Positions 21,537-30,540 of a stretch of DNA of 35,803 nt are shown here, piece after piece. Position numbers and translations under genes: made by a program. The notes under the pieces were generated by a model. The model worked only from the letters and a program-made list of their open reading frames with translations. It did no database searches and was not told the DNA's origin. Position 1 is the stretch's first letter, and every line of letters starts with the position of its first letter. This DNA comes from a virus. Location: positions 1 through 35,803 of the IMG/VR virus record IMGVR_UViG_3300032224_000826; one strand, given 5' to 3'.

Positions 21537-21739
21537 GCGAGCAGGACGAAGTCGAGCTGTACCTGCTCAGAAGATATTTTCAGTTTGACTGGTACGAAGC
21601 TTCTTACGTAATACCGGCGTGGTATCGCGAGCTTCTAGTCAGTCGATTCGTAGAACACGAAACAGGCGAAGGCGACGGCGCACGACCAGCCGGTAATGCC
21701 TTCGATCAGGTGCCAGATGACCTACAGGGGCTGCGCTGA
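21509..21739 (+). CDS. Tail assembly chaperone extension (T domain), -1 frame
   Basis: This frame is open from 21509 (after a TAG at 21506) to TGA 21737-21739 and lies at -1 relative to the short chaperone. It encodes 76 residues, LSEQDEVELYLLRRYFQFDW then YEASYVIPAWYRELLVSRFV, then a Gly/Asp-rich tail, typical of the T domain that contacts the tape measure. It has no ATG, GTG or TTG near its beginning, so it should be made as a fusion by a -1 slip between 21509 and 21536. Confidence 0.75.
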   Translation, partial: AGQRRPPYLSEQDEVELYLLRRYFQFDWYEASYVIPAWYRELLVSRFVEHETGEGDGARPAGNAFDQVPDDLQGLR

Positions 21740-21786
21740 TATGAATATGCGACCACTGACGGCTGCCGAAAGGCAGTCGATTTAGC

Positions 21787-23829
21787 GTGCCTGCGTCTGG
21801 CGGTAAATTTCGTGTGGCGATTGACCTAGATGCCAGCGGTCTGAATCGCGGCGTCAGTCAGGCTACGCGCTCGCTTCGTAAATTCGATCGCGACGGCACG
21901 CGCTCGCTGCGTGGTGTAGATCGGGCAACGCACACGCTGGGCAATTCATTCAGAAGCGCTGCGCGATACGCAGCTGGTGCTGCTGCTGCGTACCTGAGCA
22001 TTTCGCAGGCCCGAACAGCGGTTGAACAGACCATCGAGCTTTACAAGGCGACGTCTAACCTGACGCTGAATCTGGGTATGGCGACCGAAGAAGCATCTGC
22101 CTTCGCTGCAGTCGCTAAGTCGCGTGGCATTCAAGTCACGCAGCTGGGTATGGCATTCAAGACGCTTTCTACGCAGGTCGAGCAGGCTAAAGACGGTTCT
22201 GAAGCGTCGACCGGCGTATTTCAGTCGCTGGGCATTTCGATGCAAGACCTGAAGACGAAGGGCGTCGGCGGTCTGCTGGTCGATATATCGAAAGGCTTGG
22301 AGGGTATGGGCGCTGGCACCGAACGCGTCAATGCTGCGAGCAAGCTGCTAGGTAGGGGCTGGCAGGCACTTCTGCCGATGCTTCGCGAAGGCCCGAAGGC
22401 GCTGAAAGACAATCTGCAATACGCGAAAGACGTCGGCGCGACCTTCGACGATCTGGGCTACAAGAAAGCAGGCGATCTGCGTAATGCACTACTGCGCGTG
22501 AAGCTCGCGCAGATAGGTCTGCAGAAGAATTTCACGCTGGCGCTAGCACCTGCGATCACCTTCGCCGCTACGAAAATGGCTGACTTCGCGAAGATCGTGA
22601 ATAACCCGAATCTGTCAGCGACTGAAAAGATCAGCGCCATCGGGAAAGAAATCACGAAGACGTTTAGGGACATCGACTGGACGCAGGTTAGTAATTGGAT
22701 AGCAAAGGGCATCGAGACTGTTATCCCTGTCATTTCAGAAATTTCGGCGCGTATCACGCCGCCACTGGTTGAAGGTTTTATGGTGGCGACGCCGAAGATC
22801 ATCGCCGGTATAGCTGTCGGCCTGTGGAATTCGAAAGGCCCGCTGCTGAAGATTCTCGCGAATATGGGTAGCACTGGCGCTACGTCACTGGTCGATGCGG
22901 TGAAAGAAAAACTGCGTGGAAAGATCAGGGGCGCATTCGCGCCAATGGGCTGGGGCTTCAAGACGGTAGGCGACGGTGCGAAGGCTGCAGCGAAGCTGAC
23001 GTCGAGCGCTTTCAGGGCTGCGCTGAACGCGGTCAAGTCGGTCGCTTCTAGCATCTGGAACGCGATGTCCAATGCCTTTAGCAAGGTCAAGGCTGGTGCA
23101 AACGCTGTCAAGTCAGTATTCGTCAGCGCTTTCAATACGGTCAAAAACGTCATTCAAGACGCAGCAGACGCTATCGGCAACTTGAAAGGCAGTATCGCTT
23201 CGCTGCCCGGCAAGGTACTAAACGTTCTGGGCTTTCAGCGTGGCGGCTTTATTCCCGGTAGCGGCTCAGGCGATCATATCCCTGCGCTATTGGAGCCGGG
23301 CGAATTCGTAATGAACCGGCGCGCAGTCGGTGCCATCGGGCTTGACCGTCTAATACAAATGAATAGTGCAGTGCCGCGATTCGCGAAGGGCGGGCCTGTG
23401 AAGCTAGAAGCGAAGCTGGCTGGCGCTGAATTGACAGCGAAGACGTCTGACGATCTGCTTGCGCTTCAGGAGCTAGAAAAATGGTGGGCAAACAGGGCGC
23501 AGAAGCTGACAAGGCCGTCGAAGTGGGTAGGCAAGGGCAAGAATAAGCACAAAGTTATGGACTGGGAAGCGCTGACGCAGGCACGTCAGACGCTGAAGGG
23601 CTATCGCGACGATATCGCGAATCTGAATGGCGATTCGATGCAGCTTGAAGAAACTAATCGTCTGCTGTCTGAGCAGCTTCAGCTTTCGCGAAACGCTAAT
23701 AACGTCGCCACGTCGCAGTACGGCATTCTGGTGCAGGCGCTTAGCGCTGCTATATCTGGGCAGATCGGTGGACGCGTAGGGCTGGGCGTTCAGACGCCGT
23801 CGACCGCTGGAAGGCTGGCCAGCTACTAA
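21787..23829 (+). CDS. Tape measure protein
   Basis: The 680-residue protein starts at GTG 21787. It has the standard opening (FRVAIDLDASGLNRGVSQAT), a long Ala/Lys-rich helical body, and hydrophobic stretches near the middle. A repeat-like region follows (AFRAALNAVKSVASSIWNAM...AFSKVKAGANAVKSVF). Its C-terminal motif is GGFIPGSGSGDHIPALLEPG then EFVMNRRAVG, seen in many tape measures. It sets tail length and helps DNA entry. A 14-codon frame (21741-21785) precedes it and is not annotated separately. Confidence 0.95.
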   Translation: MPASGGKFRVAIDLDASGLNRGVSQATRSLRKFDRDGTRSLRGVDRATHTLGNSFRSAARYAAGAAAAYLSISQARTAVEQTIELYKATSNLTLNLGMATEEASAFAAVAKSRGIQVTQLGMAFKTLSTQVEQAKDGSEASTGVFQSLGISMQDLKTKGVGGLLVDISKGLEGMGAGTERVNAASKLLGRGWQALLPMLREGPKALKDNLQYAKDVGATFDDLGYKKAGDLRNALLRVKLAQIGLQKNFTLALAPAITFAATKMADFAKIVNNPNLSATEKISAIGKEITKTFRDIDWTQVSNWIAKGIETVIPVISEISARITPPLVEGFMVATPKIIAGIAVGLWNSKGPLLKILANMGSTGATSLVDAVKEKLRGKIRGAFAPMGWGFKTVGDGAKAAAKLTSSAFRAALNAVKSVASSIWNAMSNAFSKVKAGANAVKSVFVSAFNTVKNVIQDAADAIGNLKGSIASLPGKVLNVLGFQRGGFIPGSGSGDHIPALLEPGEFVMNRRAVGAIGLDRLIQMNSAVPRFAKGGPVKLEAKLAGAELTAKTSDDLLALQELEKWWANRAQKLTRPSKWVGKGKNKHKVMDWEALTQARQTLKGYRDDIANLNGDSMQLEETNRLLSEQLQLSRNANNVATSQYGILVQALSAAISGQIGGRVGLGVQTPSTAGRLASY

Positions 23830-26462
23830 TGCCCGGTGAACGCCTGATACTGAATCCTGTAAGCGAGTCGACTTCGAATGCGCCGCTTGAATTGGTCGGC
23901 CCGAACGGTACGACGTCGTGGGGCACGCTGCTGCTCGATCACGCTTATCCTGCACCCGCTCGCTCGCCAGTGGTCGCGTCATCTTCTGACACCGAAGGCG
24001 ATTTCTTGGCGCATACCAGCTACCAGAATCGCGAAATTTCAATGACGCTGCGCGTCGCTGAGCCGACCGAAGGCGCGGGCACGAATCTGGCTACGAATCC
24101 ACGCGCCGCAGTCGATACTACGGGCTGGACTAATAGCGGTCTTGCCGGTATGACGCGCGTAGTGCTCGATCAGACCGGCACGCCGACTGGTCTGCAGGGC
24201 GCAGAAACTGCGCTGCGCGCTCAGGGAAACAGCGATGCAGATGTCGGCTACCTGTCAGCTGCTGTCACCAGCGGTCTGACCTATCGCTTCAGCGCCTACG
24301 TGTATCTGGATACGAACACCGCGACCGGCGTGAAGCTGACTGCGCGCAACGCATCTGGCACGCTGAAAGCTTCTAGCTCGACGCTATCTACGCTTGACAC
24401 GTGGACGCGGCTAGACGTATCAGTGGCTGCCGATTCGACTGCTACTTGGCGCTTCGGTATTGAACAGATCGGCGCAGGCGCTGCCGACGCATACGCGACT
24501 ATGGTGCTGATCGAGCAGTCGTCATCGCTGGGCGAATACTTCGACGGCGACACGCCCGGCTGCAGCTGGTCTTCTACGCGGCACCAGTCATCTTCGACGC
24601 GACCGGCTACTGGCGGCGCTCGATTCTATTCGATTCTTGACGATCTTCAGTCGACTGTCGACCGTATCGTGCGCGAAGGTGGCACGCTGAAGCGCGTCGC
24701 GCCCGGCGCGAAGCCAATAGTTTTCGACCTAATTGACGCGTCGGTCGAAATTCCGCAGGGCAACGCTTTTCTACACGGCAAGCGCACCACCGCGACACTG
24801 ACTTTCACTGCGAAGCCTTTCTATCGACGTGGCGAATGGCTACAGCTGAGCGATCACCCTGAGACTTCAGCAGCGCACCTGACGTGGACTGAAACAGGCA
24901 TCGACGGCGAAGTGCCCGCGCTTGCGAAGCTGGTAGTCGACGAAGATCAAGGCGTCGATCAGCGCTGGCTTGCGTGGGGCATCGAATCGCGAAACTATTC
25001 GTCTGCCAGCACTGCAAGCACTTTCTACGAAGCAGAAGCGCTGACGCTGAAGACTTCGGCTGCTATCGCTACTCGCACCAGCGCATCTGGCGGCGCATCG
25101 AATAACGTCGTGCGGCACAGCGATTTGGTTGATGACTGGCAGCAGGTGCTGAGCACGCAGGCTACTGGCGGCGGCTCGCACCTGTCGCACGTGGGCACTT
25201 TTCGAGTCTTCGCGCGCGTCTTCGACGCGACTACAAACGGCGGCACCATTTCGCTGCGGCTCGAATGGGGGCAGGGCGACTTCAGAAAGACTACGCAGAA
25301 CGCAAGTGCTTCGCCAGTATCGCGCGGCGACTTTTCGCTGGTCGATCTGGGCGTCGTGAAGCTTGACGCTACCACGCAGGGTACGCAGCGCTGGGAGGGT
25401 CGAATTCTTGCAAAGTCGACCACTATTGGCGACGATATTGACGTCGATTATTTGTGGATTGTGCCGGTTGAAGACGGCGGCGGCGAAATTATTGCTACGC
25501 CTGAAGCGTCTTCGTCTATCGCGACGCTGAACGCTTACGACACGTTCACACAGGCTGCTGGTGCGCTCGCTGGTAAGACGCCTGCCATACCTTCGTCTGG
25601 TGGAAACTGGGCTGGTGCTGGTGACGCCGATGACTTTCAGGTGTCTGGCGCTTCGGCGTATAACGTCACGCGCACCGCTGTATCTGACGCTGCCAATACT
25701 GGACGCTGGGCAGTAGCTGGTACTGCTGTGACATCGTCTGGCGCTGCTATTGACCTAAAATTTTCAGCTACACCGACTGGCAGCTTCAATGATCGTCTAG
25801 GTGTAATCCTGCGATACACCGATACGAATAACTGGTGTGGCGCGTTTCTTGAATCGTATTTCGGGACGTATATGCTGCTGCGAGTCTATAAACGTGTGGC
25901 CGGTACGATCACGCGTCTAAATGCTGCATACGACCTAGTGCTGACGTCAACGAATACTGTCTACAACCTTTCGCTGACCGCAGACGCATCGGGCAATTAC
26001 GTCGCTTCGGTCAAGCTAGGTAGCGCGACGCTGAAGACGGCATCAGGTACAGATTCAGTGCTCGCGACTGCTGGCACGCTTGCGTCTGGTAAGGGCGGCA
26101 TTTACGACGAATGGCAAGAAGCGACAGCCTGCACGCGCACCTATGACAATTTCAGTGTCGAATCTTACGGCACGTCTGACGCTAAGCAAGACGCGGCGAT
26201 GTTTGCTTCGCAGTCGTGCGAGCTTCGAAGCGACGCAGTCGTGCGCGAAGATTCGACCGGCACCGTGTGGAATGACGTCAGCCGCTACGAAGGCGACTAC
26301 TTGAAGCTGCCTGCGAGCGGTCGAGACAATCGCACGATTCGCTTCACGCTGAAGGCGTCGCGCTATTCACCTGACAGCGGCGCAGATTCAGGCATCGACG
26401 ATATTTCGGCGCGGCTTAGCTATCAGCCGCGCGGTATCACCGTTTCAGACGCGAGCGCGTAA
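23829..26462 (+). CDS. Minor tail protein / distal tail protein with carbohydrate-binding-like domains
   Basis: The 877-residue protein overlaps the tape-measure stop by one base. Residues 1-75 and about 255-340 resemble a split distal-tail (Dit) domain. Between them is an inserted jelly-roll-like domain (TNLATNPRAAVDTTGWTNSG through SSSLGEYFDGDTPGCSWSST), a pattern of carbohydrate-binding modules in minor tail proteins. A second beta-sandwich lies around residues 560-760 (DTFTQAAGALAGKTPAIPSS to GKGGIYDEWQEATACTRTYD), like concanavalin/LamG folds. It likely anchors the baseplate and binds host surface sugars. Confidence 0.85.
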   Translation: MPGERLILNPVSESTSNAPLELVGPNGTTSWGTLLLDHAYPAPARSPVVASSSDTEGDFLAHTSYQNREISMTLRVAEPTEGAGTNLATNPRAAVDTTGWTNSGLAGMTRVVLDQTGTPTGLQGAETALRAQGNSDADVGYLSAAVTSGLTYRFSAYVYLDTNTATGVKLTARNASGTLKASSSTLSTLDTWTRLDVSVAADSTATWRFGIEQIGAGAADAYATMVLIEQSSSLGEYFDGDTPGCSWSSTRHQSSSTRPATGGARFYSILDDLQSTVDRIVREGGTLKRVAPGAKPIVFDLIDASVEIPQGNAFLHGKRTTATLTFTAKPFYRRGEWLQLSDHPETSAAHLTWTETGIDGEVPALAKLVVDEDQGVDQRWLAWGIESRNYSSASTASTFYEAEALTLKTSAAIATRTSASGGASNNVVRHSDLVDDWQQVLSTQATGGGSHLSHVGTFRVFARVFDATTNGGTISLRLEWGQGDFRKTTQNASASPVSRGDFSLVDLGVVKLDATTQGTQRWEGRILAKSTTIGDDIDVDYLWIVPVEDGGGEIIATPEASSSIATLNAYDTFTQAAGALAGKTPAIPSSGGNWAGAGDADDFQVSGASAYNVTRTAVSDAANTGRWAVAGTAVTSSGAAIDLKFSATPTGSFNDRLGVILRYTDTNNWCGAFLESYFGTYMLLRVYKRVAGTITRLNAAYDLVLTSTNTVYNLSLTADASGNYVASVKLGSATLKTASGTDSVLATAGTLASGKGGIYDEWQEATACTRTYDNFSVESYGTSDAKQDAAMFASQSCELRSDAVVREDSTGTVWNDVSRYEGDYLKLPASGRDNRTIRFTLKASRYSPDSGADSGIDDISARLSYQPRGITVSDASA

Positions 26463-28154
26463 ATGCTTGACTCTGGCCTGCTTCATCGAACGCGACTTAG
26501 CGTTTCAGTAGCGCGATCTTCTGCGAGCGCTACACGGCTAGGGCCAGACGAAGCCAGCGCAGAAGACGTGCCGCAGGGTCTGCAGTTTTCTACTTCGATA
26601 CCCGGCGGCTTCAAGGACTGCACGACTTCGCTTTCACGCAAGATCGACGCCGATTACGACGATATCGGCCTGCTAGATGACGTCAGCGTCATCGCACCCG
26701 GCGGCGAAACTGCGTGGCAGGGGCGTGTCGCACAGCTGCCGCGATCAGCTGGCGATCAATCAATCGTGCAAATAGGCGCCGTCGGCTGGGCATCACACCT
26801 TCGCGATGACAGCAGCTTCACCGAAGTTTATGTCGACCGTGACTTCGATAGCTGGCAGGCACCTAGCGTCGAGCGCAAGCTGTCGATCATCGCTTTCGGC
26901 TATGCGCTGACTGAAGCCGTCACGCAGCCCGACACTTCTACTGGTTTGCCTAGTCTGGTGACGCAGATTGACGGGGCGTGGGGCAGTAGCACGCTACCGC
27001 TGTCTGAAGCGCTGTATGACGCAGGCGCAGGGAACGCTATTGGCTCGATTTACTACGCGTGGAAACAGGCGCTTGCGTCGCCCACCTACACCGATACAAA
27101 CTGGGCGTGGCTTATTGGCGCTGGCACGACCGACACTTTCGTCACCGAAACAGCTACTTCGAACCTGCGCGCAGCTGGGCCTAGCACTGGCACGCTTACG
27201 ACTAGCGCTTCGAATCGACGTTTTGCGCGTGCGGCGCTGGGCTACGCTGCTGGTACGGCAGGTGTGCCCGGCAAGGTCAATCCCGTAGCGTGGACGTGTC
27301 TCGCGATTTATGGCGATCACGGTCTGACGAAGCGTGGCACCGCTTCAGCCACTGACGCACAGGGCTTCTACGGCTCAGACGTCATCGCAGACGTAGTCGG
27401 ACGCGCGGCGCCGCTTCTGAATTTCAGCACTGGCGATGGTGGCAGCATCGAAACTAGCTACTTCAGCATTCCGCAGCTGGCATTTCGCGAGCCGACTACA
27501 GCCGAAGAAGTAATACTGGCCGTGAACGCATATCACCTGTGGGACTGGGCGGTCTGGAATGACCGCACGTTCTACTGGCAGCCGTCGAATGCCGACCGCT
27601 TGACGTGGACTGCTCGACTCAGCGACGGTGCGCGGCTCGATCTTGAAGGCGTGCAGGCTGACAGCGTCTATAACGGCGTGGTAGCGACTTACGCCGACGC
27701 AAGCGGTAGCCAGCTGACAGTAGGGCCGACTGGGTCTGGCGCCGACGCGACTAGCGATCTGCTCGCTGATACGACCGAAGAAAACCCTGTCAACGCCGCA
27801 GGCATTCCGCGCCGCTGGGCGAAGCTCGATATCAGCCAGACCACTACGTCAGCAGGTGCTATTCAGATAGCCGCGACGTGGCTTGCCGAACAGAATATGC
27901 CGACTCGACGCGGTCAGCTCGCAGTCACGGGCGAAATTGAACACCCGACGAAAGGGCGCGTACCTGTCTGGCAGGTTCGCGCTGGTGATTACGTCACGGT
28001 CGCAGACCTGACTGGCGGCGAATCGGCGCGAAAGATCATCGAAACTAGCTACGACCACGACACGCGCACGATCACGCTGACACTGGATAACAGCGCTTAT
28101 AAGGTCGAAGCAATACTTGAAAGGCTGGGCGTTGCCTTGACCGGCGTTCTGTAA
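26463..28154 (+). CDS. Minor tail protein (baseplate hub-like, 563 aa)
   Basis: ATG directly follows the preceding stop. The protein begins with strands (HRTRLSVSVARSSASATRLG), then GFKDCTTSLSRKIDADYDDI and VISPGG-like VIAPGGETAWQGRVAQLP, the opening of gp27-like hub proteins. The middle (AYHLWDWAVWNDRTFYWQPS) and the C-terminal TRRGQLAVTGEIEHPTKGRV with a WQVRAGDYVTVAD segment also fit siphovirus hub proteins. It should sit at the tail tip beneath the Dit-like protein. Confidence 0.8.
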   Translation: MLDSGLLHRTRLSVSVARSSASATRLGPDEASAEDVPQGLQFSTSIPGGFKDCTTSLSRKIDADYDDIGLLDDVSVIAPGGETAWQGRVAQLPRSAGDQSIVQIGAVGWASHLRDDSSFTEVYVDRDFDSWQAPSVERKLSIIAFGYALTEAVTQPDTSTGLPSLVTQIDGAWGSSTLPLSEALYDAGAGNAIGSIYYAWKQALASPTYTDTNWAWLIGAGTTDTFVTETATSNLRAAGPSTGTLTTSASNRRFARAALGYAAGTAGVPGKVNPVAWTCLAIYGDHGLTKRGTASATDAQGFYGSDVIADVVGRAAPLLNFSTGDGGSIETSYFSIPQLAFREPTTAEEVILAVNAYHLWDWAVWNDRTFYWQPSNADRLTWTARLSDGARLDLEGVQADSVYNGVVATYADASGSQLTVGPTGSGADATSDLLADTTEENPVNAAGIPRRWAKLDISQTTTSAGAIQIAATWLAEQNMPTRRGQLAVTGEIEHPTKGRVPVWQVRAGDYVTVADLTGGESARKIIETSYDHDTRTITLTLDNSAYKVEAILERLGVALTGVL

Positions 28155-28462
28155 TGGCGAAGATACTGACAGATGGTGGCTTTACTGCGTGGGCAGGGTC
28201 ATTTTCAGAAGTTGCTTTCGGCATAGCGACCAGCGTGCCGGTGACGGCATCTGCAGCTGGCACCGCAACGGTCGATATCGACTGGGGCAGTGTGGCACCT
28301 ACTGCAGTAGTCGTCAGCCCTTCAGACGGTTCTAACTATGCAGCGCAAACACAGACTTACACGACTTCTGGCGGCAAAGGTCGATTCACGATTCGCGTTC
28401 GCCATATAGATAACACGTCGCAGACTACGACCGTAGCTGTCGCGTGGATAGCTTTCCGATAA
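28154..28462 (+). CDS. Small beta-rich tail protein (102 aa)
   Basis: TAATG overlap with the hub gene. The protein is a small beta-sandwich-like domain (GIATSVPVTASAAGTATVDI; APTAVVVSPSDG; GGKGRFTIRVRHI), ending in VAVAWIAFR. It is probably a tail-tip or receptor-binding accessory; no family is certain. Confidence 0.75.
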   Translation: MAKILTDGGFTAWAGSFSEVAFGIATSVPVTASAAGTATVDIDWGSVAPTAVVVSPSDGSNYAAQTQTYTTSGGKGRFTIRVRHIDNTSQTTTVAVAWIAFR

Positions 28463-28490
28463 CCCATACACCACTACCACCACGATATGA

Positions 28491-28688
28491 ATGACAAAAA
28501 ACCCCGAAACAGACTCGAATTTCAGCAAAGCCAGACAATCGCTCGCAATCTTCATCGTAGTAGCGCTAACGGCAACGGCAGTGTACGACCAGATTACGAC
28601 TGGTCAGGTCGACCGATATCTGGCAAGCATTCTGATAACCGCCGCAGGCGCGTTTATCGGCGTGCGGCTCGACTTATGGCACCGCTAG
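28491..28688 (+). CDS. Membrane protein, putative holin (65 aa)
   Basis: ATG 28491 is chosen over ATG 28487 in another frame because this reading gives two clear hydrophobic helices (SLAIFIVVALTATAVYDQIT and LASILITAAGAFIGVRLDL) after a charged N-terminus. The competing frame is Arg/Asn-rich until its end. Two transmembrane spans, small size and a place just before endolysin genes fit a holin. Confidence 0.7.
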   Translation: MTKNPETDSNFSKARQSLAIFIVVALTATAVYDQITTGQVDRYLASILITAAGAFIGVRLDLWHR

Positions 28689-28759
28689 CGGCTTGGAAAT
28701 TCTCAGTGATCGGCGGCCTAATAGGTCTGGCTGCTTCGGTCGCTGTCTACTGGCTTTAG
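28676..28759 (+). CDS. Very small membrane peptide next to the holin (27 aa)
   Basis: ATG 28676 lies inside the end of the putative holin. The product is one transmembrane helix (FSVIGGLIGLAASVAVYWL). A gene overlap with a holin-like gene suggests a holin partner or antiholin, although the size is at the limit of prediction. Confidence 0.5.
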   Translation: MAPLAAWKFSVIGGLIGLAASVAVYWL

Positions 28760-28769
28760 GAGGCTAGAA

Positions 28770-29270
28770 ATGCAAAACGTGAAGGCGCGTCTACAGCGCT
28801 GGATTCAGAAGCTGACTTCGTATATTCGATCACGTCGCAAGCGCGGCGTGCGTTCGCCTGTAGCGAAGAAGAATCGCACTGGCGCACGCGCGAAGGTCGT
28901 CAAGATCAGGCGCGCGCTTCGCGAACGTCGCGTCGACTGGAACGGGCACCCTGCCCTTTCGAATCGCAAGCTGAAGCAGGCTGCACGCATCGGTGCTCGA
29001 TACGGTCTGGTCGTCACGTCAACCACAGACGGCACGCACGCCGTCGGCAGCTATCACTACAGCGGGCGCGGTCTGGATATCGCAAGCGGTTCTAGTCGCC
29101 AGATGGTCAGCGCGCAGCGTGCGATCTTGCGCGAGCTGGGCGCAGGGTCGCTGCTGGAAGTATTCGGCCCGGATAACGCAAGCTGCGTCAAGAATGGTGC
29201 CGTCATAACACTGGCTGAAGGTTCAGCCCTAGAAAATCAGCACGATAATCACGTGCACGTGGCAGCGTGA
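28770..29270 (+). CDS. Endolysin, M15-like zinc peptidase
   Basis: An AGGAGG site precedes ATG 28770. The first 50 residues are highly basic (ARLQRWIQKLTSYIRSRRKR), perhaps for envelope binding. The catalytic part has YHYSGRGLDIA (about residues 94-104: His, and Asp in GRGLD) and the C-terminal HDNHVHVA, giving the HxxxGRGxD...HxH metal site of M15/D-Ala-D-Ala peptidases. It should cut peptide bonds in peptidoglycan. It is followed, with a 4-base overlap, by an amidase gene. Confidence 0.82.
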   Translation: MQNVKARLQRWIQKLTSYIRSRRKRGVRSPVAKKNRTGARAKVVKIRRALRERRVDWNGHPALSNRKLKQAARIGARYGLVVTSTTDGTHAVGSYHYSGRGLDIASGSSRQMVSAQRAILRELGAGSLLEVFGPDNASCVKNGAVITLAEGSALENQHDNHVHVAA

Positions 29271-29839
29271 AGACGCCTAAGCGCCTAAAGCCAAAGGTCG
29301 TAGTGCGCGAAGACTCGCCGCATCAGTCGACGCGTTCAGCTGGTGTGCCGCTGAATCTGATCGTCATTCATTCGACCGAATCGCACAATCGACCCGGCGC
29401 AGGTGATCTGGAAGCTATCGGCAACTGGTTTTCTAATCCTGCAGCGCAAGCGAGCGCGCACGTATGCGTCGACGCCGACGGGCTGTCTGCTCGCTTCGTG
29501 CCAGATCGTCGCAAGGCGTGGCACTGCGCTTCGTATAACAGCGCGTCGCTAGGTGTCGAGCAGATCGGATTCGCTGCGCAGGGCTGGCGCGCGTGGCGTG
29601 GTAATGAAGCTGAGCTGCTAGAGACTGCGCGCTGGCTAGCCGACTGGTCGCTGAAGCAGGATATACCGCTGCGTCGAGCAGTCGTCTGGTCTGGCTCAGT
29701 AGTGCGATCAGGTGTGACGACGCATAAGAAGCTGGGCACACTGGGCGGCGACCACAGCGACCCCGGCAGCTATCCGATGCGCTGGGTGCTGCGTCACGCT
29801 CGCAAGATTCGTCGAGCGCGCAAGCGTCAGGCAGCCTAG
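29267..29839 (+). CDS. Endolysin, N-acetylmuramoyl-L-alanine amidase (Amidase_2)
   Basis: GTG 29267 overlaps the peptidase stop. The 190-residue enzyme shows the Amidase_2/PGRP fold: LNLIVIHSTESHNRPGAGDL (first zinc His), QASAHVCVDADGLSARFVPD, KAWHCASYNSASLGVEQIGF, and GGDHSDPGSYPM near the C-terminus (zinc His and Asp). It cleaves the glycan-peptide amide link. Peptidase and amidase on separate genes give two peptidoglycan cuts. No separate wall-binding domain is evident; the C-terminus is basic. Confidence 0.93.
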   Translation: MKTPKRLKPKVVVREDSPHQSTRSAGVPLNLIVIHSTESHNRPGAGDLEAIGNWFSNPAAQASAHVCVDADGLSARFVPDRRKAWHCASYNSASLGVEQIGFAAQGWRAWRGNEAELLETARWLADWSLKQDIPLRRAVVWSGSVVRSGVTTHKKLGTLGGDHSDPGSYPMRWVLRHARKIRRARKRQAA

Positions 29840-29849
29840 AAACACGAAA

Positions 29850-29865
29850 GGCGCCCGAAGGCGCC
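29850..29865 (-). terminator. GGCGCC hairpin terminator between lysis genes and cassette
   Basis: GGCGCC-CGAA-GGCGCC; on the minus strand the loop is UUCG and the stem is followed by TTTCGTG. It lies after the minus gene 29905-30225 and 11 bases after the amidase stop. The U-tract is shorter than in the sister copies. Confidence 0.72.
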
Positions 29866-29904
29866 TAACGCGTTGCCAGTCAGCTACGAACGGCAGATGT
29901 AAGT

Positions 29905-30225
29905 CTACAGACGCCCCTTCTCGATTAGCAAGTCGATGACTGCGCTTTTTCGTGTGGTCGAATAATACCGACCGTGAAGCTTGAATCTATCGAAACGCTT
30001 AGCAACGCTGTCACTATATGCCCACAGCTTGCGCGGCTTGTAGTGAATTGCAACATTGCCGAACAGTGGGCGCGTAGGGCTGCTTTCCTGCGAGCCGACG
30101 CGTCCGATGATATTTCCGCGCAGCGTCATAACCTTGTAGACGCTGGCGCTTTCTTTTTCGAGCTTGACGGTAGCAGTGCGCTCGCGCTGGTCGCGCCAGT
30201 GGCTGACTGTGATTTCTGTTGCCAT
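29905..30225 (-). CDS. Cassette gene: basic hypothetical protein (106 aa)
   Basis: ATG 30225 lies ten bases after AGAAAGG. The product is basic and beta-rich (EITVSHWRDQRERTATVKLE; YKVMTLRGNIIGRVG; AIHYKPRKLWAYSDSVAKRF; HGRYYSTTRKSAVIDLLIEK). No family is recognised. It shares the promoter with the other minus-strand cassettes and lies between the amidase and the holin-like peptide. Confidence 0.75.
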   Translation of the reverse strand: MATEITVSHWRDQRERTATVKLEKESASVYKVMTLRGNIIGRVGSQESSPTRPLFGNVAIHYKPRKLWAYSDSVAKRFDRFKLHGRYYSTTRKSAVIDLLIEKGRL

Positions 30226-30231
30226 TGTGTT

Positions 30232-30296
30232 TATACCTTTCTGTTAGCTGACTGACTTACAAGAAGAAGTGTAGCAGATGACTACACCGTGTGCAA
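30232..30296 (-). promoter_or_regulatory. Shared cassette promoter-operator, copy 4
   Basis: Minus strand: TTGCAC (30291-30296), a 17-base spacer and the extended -10 TGCTACACT (hexamer at 30268-30273). The operator GTGTAGT-N5-GCTACAC (30269-30287) has one asymmetric base. The leader is nearly identical to that of copy 3. Confidence 0.85.
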
Positions 30297-30369
30297 CGTC
30301 AATTTACGAAGTGTGAAGAAATACTTGCAAACGCCTAGAAATAGGCACGAATACAGGAGAAAAACGCGA

Positions 30370-30513
30370 TGAAAAAAGTCGCTTCTATCCGTAAATTCAT
30401 CGTCGCAGCTGTCGGTCTTGCCGTCGCTGTCGGCGTGCTCGATCAGGGCGTCGCTTCTGACGTCATCGCTGTGGCGACCGCCCTGCTGGTCTACCTAGTC
30501 CCTAACGGCTAGG
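30370..30513 (+). CDS. Holin-like membrane peptide (47 aa)
   Basis: A strong ribosome site (AGGAGAAAAACGCG) precedes ATG 30370. The protein has a basic N-terminus (KKVASIRK), a hydrophobic segment (FIVAAVGLAVAVGVL), a short loop, and a second (VIAVATALLVYLVPNG). The closing A-Y/L-VPN is common in small actinophage holins. It might supply or modulate lysis together with the peptides at 28491 and 28676. Confidence 0.75.
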
Positions 30514-30540
30514 TACACCCGAAGCTAGGAGCTTCGAACA

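Noticed and set aside
22458-23153. Long minus-strand frame (231 codons) under the tape measure gene
   Set aside because: It lies wholly inside a clear tape-measure gene, has no promoter or ribosome site, and arises from the Ala/Lys-rich repeats read in reverse.
29877-29887. CAGTCAGCTAC, an inverted partial match to the cassette leader
   Set aside because: Only 11 bases match, the orientation is opposite, and no gene start is near. It may be chance.
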